The notes: a model not told the origin generated them from the sequence alone. DNA of 64,000 nucleotides from Senegalimassilia sp003474385 (GCF_003474385.1 NZ_QUCY01000011.1:20778-84777), one strand, 5' to 3'. Counted from the stretch's first letter, positions 7,306-16,358 are shown. A program made the numbers and translations.

Positions 7306-8346
7306 ATGGACGGGCAGATGATCGAGGGCATGCTGGGCGACGCACTCGAACGTGAGATCATCACGGCGAAGATGGTAGACGGGGCGTATCCTCCCGCCGT
7401 CGCAGTCGGGATCCTTGACGGCCGCGGCGGCGAGATCGGCTTCGGGCATGGGGAAAGCCAGCTGACGGTGATTCTCCCTGACATCGGGGACTGCGCGCGC
7501 TTCGTCGACTCATGCAAGGCCCTCGGCGGCAAGGTGCCGTTGGGAACCTATGGCGGCGAACTTGTCTCGGCGATGGCCCGCGAGCTCGAGCGCGAGGAAT
7601 CCGCCCCCGCGCTCGCCGCCCTGGAATCCGCCCTGGATGGCGCGAGGCGAGGCGGCTATTGCGTATTCGACCGGGGCATCCACGATGACGTCCCGGACCC
7701 CGGCCTGGTCTACCTGTGCTCGACCTACCCGGCGGCCGTCCGCCTGAAGGATTCCCTGGACTCCGTCCGTGCCCAGGGCAACGACCCCGACTGCCGCACG
7801 CTGGGCGTCTACCGCGTGGTGGACGGGCACGATTACTTCATCATGGGGGAACTGTACGGCGACACGCAGGCGGACGCATACGCCGTCCACGGCGACCTTG
7901 CCGGGGACTGGGGCGCCGGCGAGGTCGCCTTCCGCATCTCCGACCTTAAAGCGAAGACGTTCTCGTACGATATCGATGCCGACGGTGGGCAGAAGGCGTC
8001 GACGCTCGTCTACTACACCGATGAGGGGGCCGACCCGGTCCTCTTCCAGCAGGCCGACGGCGACTGGCGCCTGGCGAGCGACAACTTCCTCGCGGAGAAC
8101 GCGATCGTCGAGGACTTGGAGCGGGCCTATACCGGCGAGATCTCGCCGGTATATCTCAATCGGGATATCGTCGACATGGAGGAGATGGCCGAGGCCTACG
8201 GCTGGGTGAGGCCGGAGAGGACCCCGGCCTCCATCGCCGCCGTCGCCCGGAAGGCCGCCGCGTCCTCGGCAGCCGAGAAGCCGTCGCCCGGCAAGGTCGC
8301 CGACGCTGCCAGCGAGGTCTCGAAAGACTCCGCGCCCCGGCACTGA
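7306..8346 (+). CDS. Tail-bearing acidic protein, distant member of the 44-64 kb set
   Basis: 346 residues from ATG 7306 (TGGAG 7 bases upstream); ATG 7288 lacks a ribosome site. Strongly acidic, no membrane segment, no recognised catalytic motif; a VYRVVDGHDYFIMGELYGD segment near the middle. The C-terminus has TPASIAAVARKAAASSAAEK, the alanine-helix tail found on many proteins encoded 40 kb away, followed by an unusually long end finishing in PRH. Its promoter is also of the same type. Function unknown. Confidence 0.7.
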   Translation: MDGQMIEGMLGDALEREIITAKMVDGAYPPAVAVGILDGRGGEIGFGHGESQLTVILPDIGDCARFVDSCKALGGKVPLGTYGGELVSAMARELEREESAPALAALESALDGARRGGYCVFDRGIHDDVPDPGLVYLCSTYPAAVRLKDSLDSVRAQGNDPDCRTLGVYRVVDGHDYFIMGELYGDTQADAYAVHGDLAGDWGAGEVAFRISDLKAKTFSYDIDADGGQKASTLVYYTDEGADPVLFQQADGDWRLASDNFLAENAIVEDLERAYTGEISPVYLNRDIVDMEEMAEAYGWVRPERTPASIAAVARKAAASSAAEKPSPGKVADAASEVSKDSAPRH

Positions 8347-8379
8347 TACCATGGGGGTGCGGATGCGCCCGCAGGCGCT

Positions 8380-8455
8380 TTGGCATACACACGCAAACGC
8401 TCAACCGCGCATCCGCACATACCCATACATCCGCATCCGCATATATGCGTAAAGG
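8380..8455 (+). repeat. CGCA-rich tract upstream of the 8465 frame
   Basis: Repeated CGCA, CGCATC and CATA words ending in GCATATATGCG. No GGGTA promoter of the 34-bp type is recognised here. Confidence 0.65.
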
Positions 8456-8464
8456 TGGCACGCC

Positions 8465-8693
8465 ATGATCGGGAACGTTCTGAAACCCGACGGCACGGTG
8501 CATATCGAGCAGCAGGTCGGCAACATGCGATACGATCTCACGACGGGGCAGGTGGATACGGTGGTCCCCGGGGCGGGCGCCACGAACCTCGTCTTCGGCG
8601 CCGACGGCCGCCCGCACGTCGAGCTCACGACCGGCAGCATTCGCCAGGGTCTGGGCAGGCCCGGTTTCGATACGCTCCTGCAGGTTCCGCAAT
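8465..8693 (+). pseudogene. Short gene whose 3' end runs into a purine-pyrimidine tract
   Basis: ATG 8465, preceded by GGTGG, encodes about 76 ordinary residues (MIGNVLKPDGTVHIEQQVGN to PGFDTLLQVPQS). There is no stop. The frame continues straight through the CGCA-rich tract (RIRIHAHIRSCAYAH and similar) and into the next gene, ending at 9352. A repeat that replaced the original 3' end is the simplest reading; a genuine fusion is possible but odd. Function unknown. Confidence 0.45.
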
Positions 8694-8810
8694 CGCGCAT
8701 ACGCATACACGCACATATACGCAGTTGCGCATACGCACACTCGCACAATGGAACACATGCACGTCGGCATATCTACGCACATGCACATAGCCGCACACGC
8801 GCCCATCGGG
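8694..8810. repeat. Alternating purine-pyrimidine tract, translated in frame
   Basis: Bases 8694-8723 alternate perfectly (30 bases). CGCA, GCACA and ATACGCA words continue to about 8800. No element promoter of the 34-bp class is seen in it. Confidence 0.75.
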
Positions 8811-8959
8811 CTCCCGCCCCGGTGGGCGCCCTGTTTTTCCAATCGTTTTCAGTTCCGGTGTTTAAGCCTCTGCATACGGGGAATAACCACCTGAGGGGAA
8901 ACGGACAGCGCCGAGGGAGGGCGCGCACCGGAATATTTCGGAAGGAATGGAGAACTGAA

Positions 8960-9352
8960 ATGAGAATGTCCGCAAGGGCGCTGAAGCCGCTCGCCGCCAT
9001 GGCCATAGCCGCAGCATCGTTCGGCTGCATCGCGCCCGCGGCTTACGCCGAGAACGCGACCGCCGCCGTGATCTCCGACGACGGCGGCCATGTCGTCGTC
9101 GACGTCGACCTGAACGGAAGTGCGCCCGTCGGCGACGCGACCGAACAGGCCGATATGAAAAGCAGTCAGGGCGAATCGGTTTCCGACGCGGAACCGGACG
9201 AGGCCTTGAAAGCATTCGAGGCCCTGATGACGGCCAACGACATCATTATAAGATCAGCGTTTTACTACATCTTACTGCCGTCTCTCTTCGCGATGGCCTT
9301 GCCTCTCCTCTTATACGAATTGCTGGAGCTACATGATCGCCGCCGCCTTTGA
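8960..9352 (+). CDS. Secreted or membrane-anchored small protein
   Basis: 130 residues from ATG 8960 (GGAATGGAG upstream). Signal peptide RALKPLAAMAIAAASFGCIA with predicted cleavage after AYA near residue 31, an acidic middle, and a hydrophobic C-terminal segment (IIIRSAFYYILLPSLFAMAL, about 97-116) that would anchor it in the membrane, ending LLELHDRRRL. No family recognised. It precedes the flotillin gene by 117 bases. Confidence 0.65.
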   Translation: MRMSARALKPLAAMAIAAASFGCIAPAAYAENATAAVISDDGGHVVVDVDLNGSAPVGDATEQADMKSSQGESVSDAEPDEALKAFEALMTANDIIIRSAFYYILLPSLFAMALPLLLYELLELHDRRRL

Positions 9353-9469
9353 GTCCCGACGGTTGGACTGAACCGGTGCCGTGCCGATCGTGAGCCCGGC
9401 CCGCGCTCGACGAAGTTGTCTATAACCGGGCGGCTCTGCCCGAGCCGCCCTTGAAGGGAAGGAAACCCT

Positions 9470-10876
9470 ATGATGCTTTTCGAATCTTTGATCTTCAACC
9501 TGCTCCCCGCAGCCGTCGGTATCATGGTTCTCGTGCTGGTGTTCGAGAGCTGCTGGCGCAAATGCCCGCCGGATAAGCTCATGATCGTCTCCGGCGCCGG
9601 CAAGATGCGCTCCGTCTCCGGCAAGGGCACCTTCGTGATCCCGCTCCTCCAGCGCGTGGACACCCTCTCGCTGGGTGCCGTGCAGGTGCAGCTGACCACC
9701 GAGAACGATATCCCGACGCAGGACGCAATCCTCATCCACGCCTGCGCGGTCGCCAACTTCCAGATCGGCCAGACCCCCGAGCTGATCGAGACCGCGTCCA
9801 AGAACTACCTGAATTTGGACAAGGAGGAGATGACCCGCCAGGTCACCGAGGTCATGCTGGGCAAGATGCGCGAGGTCATCGGCCAGATGGACCTCAAGGA
9901 GCTCATGCGCGACCGTGAGAGCTTCAACGCGAAGGTCTTCGGCGGCTCCAAGGATGACCTCGCCAACCTCGGTCTCGAGCTGCGCACCTTCAACGTCCAG
10001 GACTTCTCCGATTCCCAGGGCATCATCCGCTCCATGGGCGCCGACCAGGCGGCCGAGATTAAAAAGGAAGCCGAGCTGGCGCAGATCAAGGCGGCCGAGG
10101 AGGTCGCCATCCGCCAGAACCAGCTCGACTTGAAGCAGGCCGACTTAAAGAAGCAGGCCGACAAGGCGAAGGCCGAGGCCGATATGGTGAAGTCCACCGT
10201 GACGGCCGAGAAGCAGCGCGAGCTCTACATCGCCCAGCAGGAGGCCGAGATCGCCGCGGAGACCAAGAAGGTCGAGCTCGCCGAGCGCCAGGCGGACGTG
10301 AGGGAGCGCGAGCTGAACGCGACCGTGAAGAAGCAAGCGGAGGCCGACCGCTACGCCGCCGAGCAGGCGGCAGAAGCCGATCTCTACAAGCGCACGAAGC
10401 AGGCCGAGGCCGCCCGCATCGAGCGCCAGAACCAATCCGACGCCGAGCTGTATTCCGCCCAGAAGGACGCCGAGGGCATCCAGGCCCGAGCGAAGGCCGA
10501 GGCCGAAGCTACGCGCCTGAAGGGCGAGTCCGAGGGTGCGGCCGAGAAGGCCCACGGCGAGGGCGTCGCGGCGGGCATCAAGGCCCAGGCCGAGGCGTAC
10601 AACGGCATGGATAACCCCTACCTGCTCGCCAGCCGCTACATCGACATCATGCCCAAGGTAGCCGAGCAGGTTGCGAAGCCCCTCACCGCCGTCGATTCCA
10701 TCAAGATGTACGGATCGGGCAACGCGCAGAAACTCGTAAAGGAGACCACCTCGATTGTCGACCAGGTCGCATCCGGCCTGAAGGACAGCACGGGAATCGA
10801 CCTGCCGTCCCTGCTGAACGGCCTGATCTCGAACCCCGATATCGATGCCGACTCCGCCAAGAACTCGGTGGAGTGA
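9470..10876 (+). CDS. Flotillin-like SPFH-domain membrane scaffold protein
   Basis: 468 residues, FloT/YuaG size. One N-terminal membrane segment (about 8-26), SPFH domain (about 30-200, with CPPDKLMIVSGAG and GGSKDDLANLGLELRTFNV), then a long Ala/Glu/Lys coiled coil (about 200-380) with AEADRYAAEQAAEADLYK-type repeats and a C-terminal flotillin segment (NPYLLASRYIDIMPKVAEQV). Flotillins organise membrane microdomains and often protect the envelope. Its presence on a mobile element next to a small membrane protein is unusual; a role at the transfer or replication site is inference. Confidence 0.88.
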   Translation: MMLFESLIFNLLPAAVGIMVLVLVFESCWRKCPPDKLMIVSGAGKMRSVSGKGTFVIPLLQRVDTLSLGAVQVQLTTENDIPTQDAILIHACAVANFQIGQTPELIETASKNYLNLDKEEMTRQVTEVMLGKMREVIGQMDLKELMRDRESFNAKVFGGSKDDLANLGLELRTFNVQDFSDSQGIIRSMGADQAAEIKKEAELAQIKAAEEVAIRQNQLDLKQADLKKQADKAKAEADMVKSTVTAEKQRELYIAQQEAEIAAETKKVELAERQADVRERELNATVKKQAEADRYAAEQAAEADLYKRTKQAEAARIERQNQSDAELYSAQKDAEGIQARAKAEAEATRLKGESEGAAEKAHGEGVAAGIKAQAEAYNGMDNPYLLASRYIDIMPKVAEQVAKPLTAVDSIKMYGSGNAQKLVKETTSIVDQVASGLKDSTGIDLPSLLNGLISNPDIDADSAKNSVE

Positions 10877-11250
10877 TGGTCGTCCCGCTGATCGCCTCGG
10901 CCTTGCTGCTCGATTTCTTCGGCTGCATGATGCCCCTGGCATTGGTCGAGGACACCAAGGCATTTAAGGTCGGCGTGTTCCTGATTTGGGCGGCGCTGGT
11001 GGCGGATTCCGTCCTGATGGGCTTGTTCTATCCGAGGGAGCTGGCGGGGGTGAATCCCCTGTTGGCGGCAGGTCTCGAATCGATATGCCTCATCTGCGCC
11101 ATGTATCCCCTGCATGGGTTCGCATCGAACTTGGCTCCCTGTGGCATCCGGGTCGATACTGCCGCGGCCCTCGCCTTTATAGACTTCCTCGTGACCGCTG
11201 TGGGATATGTCTCCCTGCTCTTGGGTACGATCTGGCTTATATTCTTCTAG
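10876..11250 (+). CDS. Small polytopic membrane protein coupled to flotillin
   Basis: 124 residues with about four hydrophobic helices. ATG 10876 overlaps the flotillin stop by one base (TGATG), so translation is coupled. Bacterial flotillin genes commonly sit with an NfeD-type membrane partner; this protein has the same position but no visible NfeD OB-fold, so it is at best an analogue. Confidence 0.65.
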   Translation: MVVPLIASALLLDFFGCMMPLALVEDTKAFKVGVFLIWAALVADSVLMGLFYPRELAGVNPLLAAGLESICLICAMYPLHGFASNLAPCGIRVDTAAALAFIDFLVTAVGYVSLLLGTIWLIFF

Positions 11251-11314
11251 GCTCGCAGGCATATGAACCTGTCGACCATCAAGCCGGAGGGTTCCGAGGA
11301 GTAGTACCGGCGCG

Positions 11315-11353
11315 GGCCGCCCGCACGTCGCGCAGACCGTCGGGCGGCCTTTT
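11315..11353 (+). terminator. Intrinsic terminator after the flotillin operon
   Basis: GGCCGCCCG and CGGGCGGCC arms with a TTTTA tail. Confidence 0.75.
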
Positions 11354-11375
11354 ACATCGAAGGGGAGTGTGTCCC

Positions 11376-11486
11376 ATGGAGGGGAAACGAAACCGCGGCG
11401 AGGTGACCGCCGAGCTTTCCGAGAAGGTATGGGCGAGGCTGAGGCGGAAAAGCTCATGCGAGACCGGCGCCGGTTTTCCCGTATAG
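11376..11486 (+). CDS. Possible 36-residue peptide
   Basis: ATG 11376 with AAGGGGAG upstream encodes MEGKRNRGEVTAELSEKVWA and ends at 11486 before a CGCA-rich tract. Basic and helical. Evidence is only the ribosome site and base composition. Confidence 0.3.
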   Translation: MEGKRNRGEVTAELSEKVWARLRRKSSCETGAGFPV

Positions 11487-11504
11487 ATCACCGGCACATC
11501 TGTC

Positions 11505-11615
11505 CGGATGCATATCCGCACATCGGCATACATACGCCGAGGCACATACGCGCACACGCATATATACACACCAGCACCATTGCACATATGCGCGCACGCA
11601 TAAAGACATAGACGC
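11505..11615. repeat. CGCA/ACAC-rich alternating purine-pyrimidine tract
   Basis: Perfect alternation at 11542-11571 (30 bases) and 11581-11602 (22 bases). It sits between terminator-like hairpins, with no recognisable promoter of the 34-bp class. Confidence 0.75.
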
Positions 11616-11621
11616 ACAGAT

Positions 11622-11659
11622 GAACAGGCCGCGACCCCTTACGAGATCGCGGCCTGTTC
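11622..11659. terminator. Perfect 13-bp hairpin
   Basis: GAACAGGCCGCGA and TCGCGGCCTGTTC separated by 12 bases. It lacks a T run on either strand; a terminator or other RNA structure is likely. Confidence 0.55.
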
Positions 11660-11924
11660 TCGGACCGAAGTCCCGCCCATGAAAGAAATCCGCGATGCCC
11701 GCATGGGAAAGACAAGCCGTTCGGCTGCGCGGGACCCACATCATTCTGAGGCTATCGTACCCGTTTGCGCATCGGGGTATACGGGCGCGCGGGGAAATGC
11801 GCGGAAGCATATCCGCCCCGCTTTCCAAAACTTCCTATAGTTTCTGCGAAACCCCCGTTCAGCGTATATTTTTTCGCTTGCGCGGGTATCAATTCGCCGT
11901 TACTGGTCGAACGGATGACGGGAT
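11660..11924 (+). other. Leader of the helicase gene
   Basis: No gene seen. GGGTATCAATTC with TATCAA at 11886-11891 resembles the GGGTA -10 boxes elsewhere in this element and lies about 35 bases before the helicase start. An AT-rich stretch (TATATTTTTTCG near 11865) precedes it. Confidence 0.45.
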
Positions 11925-13769
11925 ATGGAAATGGCAGACGGTGACCGCTTTACACCGGAACAGGCCGAGGCGCTGAGCGCGCTGAGGGACGGGAGGAACG
12001 TGTTTCTCTCGGGCAACGCCGGCACGGGTAAGAGCTACGTGCTCAACGCCTTCATATCGGACCTGAAGGCGCGCAATGTCGATTTCCTCGCCCTGGCGCC
12101 CACCGGCATCGCCGCGCTGAACCTCACGGACGGCTCGACGATCCACCGCACGCTGAAAATCGCGCCGGGGGTCTGCGCCCCCGATGGCCCCAAGGGGTCC
12201 CGCAAGGTGCTCGACGCCGCGAAGGTAATCATCATCGACGAGATCTCGATGTGCCGCATCGACCTGTTCGACCACGTGATGGGGATGATCTCCCAGTCCA
12301 TGACGCGCAACGGCGCGAAGCAGGTGGTCCTCGTCGGCGATTTCTTCCAGCTGCCGCCGGTCGTGACCGAACGCGACTCCGCGCTGCTGATGAAGTTCTA
12401 TCCCGGAAACCTCCAGGGCTGGTGCTTCAAGTCGAGGTACTGGACCGGCTTCGATTTCGAGCCGCACGTCCTCAAGACGGTCGTGCGCCAATCCGACCCC
12501 GATTTCATCGACAACCTGAACCGCGCCCGCGTCGGCGACGCGTCGTGCCTCGATTACTTCAACGCGCACTCGAAGAGCTCCCGCGCCTACCTGCCGAAGG
12601 ACACGCTGGTGCTGTGCGCCAACAACCGCATCGCCGATTCGATCAACCGCGAGAACGTCGACGCGCTCGACGCACCGAAGGTCGAGTTCGCGGCCGCCGC
12701 GACCGGCACGGTGTCAAACGGCGACAAGATGGCGCCGGAGAGGATCGTCCTGTGCCGCGGCGCCCGCGTGATGTCGCTCGTGAACAGCCCGCAGGAGGGT
12801 TACGTCAACGGCACGCAGGGCACCGTCACCGACGCGTCCGCGGACGCCGTGACGGTCAAGTTCGACGGGGTGGACGAGAAGGTCCGCATCGAGCGGCACA
12901 GATGGGAGATCAACAAGTCCGAGGCCGTCGTCGAGATGGACGAGGAGGGCAGGCCCGTCAACAGGGTCAAGACCGCCGTCGTGGGCACATATACCCAGAT
13001 CCCGCTCAAGCTCGCCTACGCCATCACCATCCACAAGTCGCAGGGCCTGACGTTCGATGCCTGCTGCGTCCACACGAAGGTCTTCGCCGAGGGCCAGCTG
13101 TACGTCGGCCTGTCCCGCGTGCGCTCCGCCGCCGGCCTCACCGTGTTCCCCAAGATCGAGCCGAACCGCCTGATCGCCAGCCGCGAGGTCGTGGAGTTCT
13201 ACGATTCCCTCGAGCACAGGATGGAGGAGCCGGTCCAAATCGAGTGCCCGCGCCGCTACGAGTCGCGGGTCCGCGCCTACATCCGAGACCTCATGGACGG
13301 CAGGGACCCCGACGCCCCCCCGCCTTCCGCCCTGGAAGGCGCCCTGGAGAACAGCAAGGGAGGTGCCCCGGAACCGGGGACCGAAAGGCCGGCTCGAACC
13401 CTCGAAGAGAAGATTGGGGCGGATATAGTTGCCCGTGCCACCTTCGCCCTCAAATTTGCAGTTTCGGGCGCCATGTCCAAGGACCATCTGGAGGCCAAGA
13501 TGCTCCTTGCCGGGTACGTACTTGATTGGGGACGCGCTCCGCATGAGCTCTATGTCGTCTGCAAGGAGGGCGGTTATCGCGTCAGCGCATCGGAACTGGG
13601 CATCCGGCGCTCCGAGATTGAGGCGAGGATCGCGAAAAACTCCGGCTTCGACTTGGGCTCCGCTCGTCGTCAGCCGAGCCCGTCCGACTCTCGTCCTGGG
13701 AAGCGGAAGGGCCCGGCGAAAGAGTCCGCCGGTCGCACCCGAAATACACGCAAGGCGAATAAGCGGTAG
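11925..13769 (+). CDS. PIF1/RecD-type superfamily 1B DNA helicase
   Basis: 614 residues. Walker A GNAGTGKS (30-37), APTGIAAL motif Ia, IIIDEISM motif II, LVGDFFQLPPV motif III, and C-terminal GTQGTV plus LAYAITIHKSQGLTFD and LYVGLSRVRS motifs of Pif1-like helicases in order. They unwind 5' to 3' and act on forked or structured DNA. A 130-residue C-terminal extension (about 480-614) is not part of the core. Likely in element replication or transfer. It converges with the pPIWI-RE gene. Confidence 0.9.
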   Translation: MEMADGDRFTPEQAEALSALRDGRNVFLSGNAGTGKSYVLNAFISDLKARNVDFLALAPTGIAALNLTDGSTIHRTLKIAPGVCAPDGPKGSRKVLDAAKVIIIDEISMCRIDLFDHVMGMISQSMTRNGAKQVVLVGDFFQLPPVVTERDSALLMKFYPGNLQGWCFKSRYWTGFDFEPHVLKTVVRQSDPDFIDNLNRARVGDASCLDYFNAHSKSSRAYLPKDTLVLCANNRIADSINRENVDALDAPKVEFAAAATGTVSNGDKMAPERIVLCRGARVMSLVNSPQEGYVNGTQGTVTDASADAVTVKFDGVDEKVRIERHRWEINKSEAVVEMDEEGRPVNRVKTAVVGTYTQIPLKLAYAITIHKSQGLTFDACCVHTKVFAEGQLYVGLSRVRSAAGLTVFPKIEPNRLIASREVVEFYDSLEHRMEEPVQIECPRRYESRVRAYIRDLMDGRDPDAPPPSALEGALENSKGGAPEPGTERPARTLEEKIGADIVARATFALKFAVSGAMSKDHLEAKMLLAGYVLDWGRAPHELYVVCKEGGYRVSASELGIRRSEIEARIAKNSGFDLGSARRQPSPSDSRPGKRKGPAKESAGRTRNTRKANKR

Positions 13770-13779
13770 CGACAACGGA

Positions 13780-13812
13780 AATGGGAAGGCCGAATCTCCC
13801 GGCCTCCCCATT
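13780..13812. terminator. Bidirectional terminator between convergent genes
   Basis: AATGGGAAGGCCG and CGGCCTCCCCATT pair with one mismatch around AATCTCC, followed by TCATTTTC on the + side. It separates the helicase from the pPIWI-RE operon. Confidence 0.7.
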
Positions 13813-13832
13813 TCATTTTCGCGGGCGGGTCG

Positions 13833-16358
13833 CTACCGTCTGCCGGTGAGCTCCCAGTCCCAGATATACTCCTCGACCTGCTCGGCGAGATGGAGCGGGG
13901 CGGGAAGGTTCACCCTCATATCGTTCTTGTAGAGCTGCACCATGCAGCCGCGCAGGGCCTCGGCGTATTTGACGCTGGCAAGCGCCTCGGCCTCGCCGCC
14001 GGGCGACAGAAGGCAGTACTCGTTGATCGTCTTCTCGCAGAACGCCGCGGTGGGCGAATCGTACTTCGATCCGCGTGCGGACCATTTGTACTGGGCGTCG
14101 CCCGGTCGCGGGGCCAACGCGAGGAAGTAGCCGTCCATCTTGAAGAGTCCCTGCTTGTCGCGCCTGTTCGGCACGGTGCCGTCGTCTGCGCCGCTCGCGG
14201 CCACCTCGTCCGTGAACCAGTCGGGGACCTCGCCGTTGAGACCGGAGCGTATACGCAGGATGCGCAGCTTGCTGCCCGCGAGGTCAAGCGGCTCCTCATA
14301 ACCGGTCGGTCCGTAGCTCAAGGGTCCCGACTCGAGGCCGGAGTCGCTGATGCCGGGCCACCAGTCTCTCTGGCGGATGCGGCCGTAGGAGTTGACGAGG
14401 AGGAGTTCCGGTCTGTCGCCGGTGGCGCGGACTATGCCGTGGAGCATCCTCTTCAGGGCCATTCCGTTCGCCCGCTTGCAGGAGTCCGGAAAGCCCTCGG
14501 AACCGCTCAGCCGGGCGAACTCGATGAGGGCGCGCCAGTACGGTAGGCTTCCGTCAGGTAGGAGGGGGCAGTACACGGTGACGGCACCGCTTCTCATGTC
14601 CTGTCGGACGCAATAGGGGAAGCTCGCCCGCGCCTTGCCGTTGCCGGAGTTGTAGACCTTCAACCCTATCGCCGGGATCGAGATATCGATGCCGCGCGAA
14701 TTGCGTGCCGGTTCGGGTACGAAACCGAGCTGACGCATGAGGTCGCGGACGGCGACGCGCGCGCGGATCTCGGGACTGTCCTTCGAGTCCTCGGGTTCGA
14801 TGAATTGGGTCAGGCGCCCGGTTTTCGCGAACGCGATGCGCAGGGCGCGCTTGGGGTCTCCGCCGTCGTCTTTGCCCTTGGGCTTGTAGCTCTCGGCGCC
14901 CGGCAGGACCACTATGCACGCGGTCGGGTCGGTCGCCTCGGGAAGCGCGGCGGCGACTTTGCGCCAGCGGATCTTCGCCTGGCTGTCGCCGGTATTCTCC
15001 ATGCGGTTCAGGAGTTCGTTTGCCGGGATGTTATCGATCTCGACCTCGAAGCCGTCGACGGCCCCCTCCCCACCGAGAAAGCGGGAGATCTCGGCCCTTG
15101 CCATATCGAGGAGCCGGGCATCGTCCTGGTTGCCGATCAGCTGGAATACGGCCCTGTCCCTGCCGGTGCAGCGGGCGAGTCTGGCGCGGTTGGCCCGGCC
15201 CCAGGCGTCCTGTCTCGCCCGTGCGCTGACGGGGTCCTTGTCCCAATCCGCCTGCCTGGGTTCCTCTATGGACGCCTTGAGATGGGTCAGTTGAAGCGAG
15301 TCGAGCGCACCGACGGGCTCCGCGATATCTTTGAGCCGAGCCGCGACGGCCTCGAAGAACATGGCCTTGTCGATGACGGATGCCCCGCTTGCGACCGAGG
15401 GCTTCGATGCCCAGGAGGCGGTCATCGCGTAGGGGGATAGGATCTGCGGCTGCGAGCCGTCGCGGGCGTACCTGCCCATGTCCTCAAGATACTCGCGGAC
15501 TGCGGGCAATCCGGTCCCGCTGGCGAACTCGTAGTTCGCCAGGGCCGCGGGGTCCCAGGCCAAGTCGCGCTTCTGTTTGTCGTAGCCGTAGGGGACGACG
15601 CGGAGCGTGCCGCCTTCCGTGCGGACGTAGGCGTTGACATCGTGTTTGAGGAACGGGTCGTCCTGCCATGGCTTGCCGATGAAGCGGCGGACGGCGACAT
15701 CCATGTTGAGCCTTGCCTTGCGGCCGACCGGCAGCGTCTCGACGTGGAATCTGAGGGCGAACGCCCACGGGTCCTCCTTGTGCCAGTGGATATCGGAAAT
15801 CAGCTCGTAGACGTTTCCGTTTCCGCGTGAGACTCTGCTGAAGTTCTCGACCATGCCGTTGGCGAGTTCGAGGGGGATGTCGGCGATGGCGTCGGCGACT
15901 TGCGCGGAGAATGCGGGGAAGGTGAGCCCGCCCGTGGGACGGCCGTCGCCGCTGAACAGGCAGATCTCTTCGCCACGCACGGCCTCCTCGAACGTCTCGG
16001 GGTGCAGCATCCCCATAACCTTGCGGAAAGCCGGGGATTGGGTATCGATGTCCTTGCGGGAGGAGATCCAGACCGCGATGACGTTGCATAGCTTCGCGAG
16101 ATCAATGGGGGCGAGGGCGATAAGCCAGCTGTCGGTATGTACGTTGGGGCGTACGGGGTTCAGCTCGACGGCCCGGTCGAGCCAGCAGCGCAGGTCGTCC
16201 TTGAGGACTTTGGTGTTGAGGTAGCCGCCCTCTTTCCTCGGGGGCATGAGCGTGAAGAGGGCGTCGCGCAGGCTGTCGGGCAAGCCGACGACGTGCACGG
16301 TCGTCTTGGTGTCGGGGACGGGTGCGAATGACATGAGGTGCAGCTTAGAGTCCGACAT
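13833..16358 (-). CDS. pPIWI-RE family protein (prokaryotic PIWI of the RE class)
   Basis: 841 residues from an ATG with AAAGGAA upstream, overlapping the helicase stop by 14 bases. The C-terminal region follows the pPIWI-RE RNase H-fold pattern: LLLVNSYGRIRQRDWW, then LRILRIRSGLNGEVPDW (with the conserved Arg and Glu that name the family) and, at the end, ALRGCMVQL and LPAPLHLAEQVEEYIW. Family proteins are predicted to bind guide or R-loop nucleic acid in a three-gene defence system with a DinG helicase and a nuclease. An Asn stands where the first strand of RNase H folds often has Asp, so nuclease activity of this subunit is doubtful. Assignment is from recalled family pattern plus gene neighbourhood. 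Confidence 0.8.
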   Translation of the reverse strand: MSDSKLHLMSFAPVPDTKTTVHVVGLPDSLRDALFTLMPPRKEGGYLNTKVLKDDLRCWLDRAVELNPVRPNVHTDSWLIALAPIDLAKLCNVIAVWISSRKDIDTQSPAFRKVMGMLHPETFEEAVRGEEICLFSGDGRPTGGLTFPAFSAQVADAIADIPLELANGMVENFSRVSRGNGNVYELISDIHWHKEDPWAFALRFHVETLPVGRKARLNMDVAVRRFIGKPWQDDPFLKHDVNAYVRTEGGTLRVVPYGYDKQKRDLAWDPAALANYEFASGTGLPAVREYLEDMGRYARDGSQPQILSPYAMTASWASKPSVASGASVIDKAMFFEAVAARLKDIAEPVGALDSLQLTHLKASIEEPRQADWDKDPVSARARQDAWGRANRARLARCTGRDRAVFQLIGNQDDARLLDMARAEISRFLGGEGAVDGFEVEIDNIPANELLNRMENTGDSQAKIRWRKVAAALPEATDPTACIVVLPGAESYKPKGKDDGGDPKRALRIAFAKTGRLTQFIEPEDSKDSPEIRARVAVRDLMRQLGFVPEPARNSRGIDISIPAIGLKVYNSGNGKARASFPYCVRQDMRSGAVTVYCPLLPDGSLPYWRALIEFARLSGSEGFPDSCKRANGMALKRMLHGIVRATGDRPELLLVNSYGRIRQRDWWPGISDSGLESGPLSYGPTGYEEPLDLAGSKLRILRIRSGLNGEVPDWFTDEVAASGADDGTVPNRRDKQGLFKMDGYFLALAPRPGDAQYKWSARGSKYDSPTAAFCEKTINEYCLLSPGGEAEALASVKYAEALRGCMVQLYKNDMRVNLPAPLHLAEQVEEYIWDWELTGRR

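Noticed and set aside
3564..11615. CGCA-rich tracts as a CRISPR array
   Set aside because: Words of 4-8 bases at variable even spacing; no constant repeat of 20-40 bases, no unique spacers and no cas genes.
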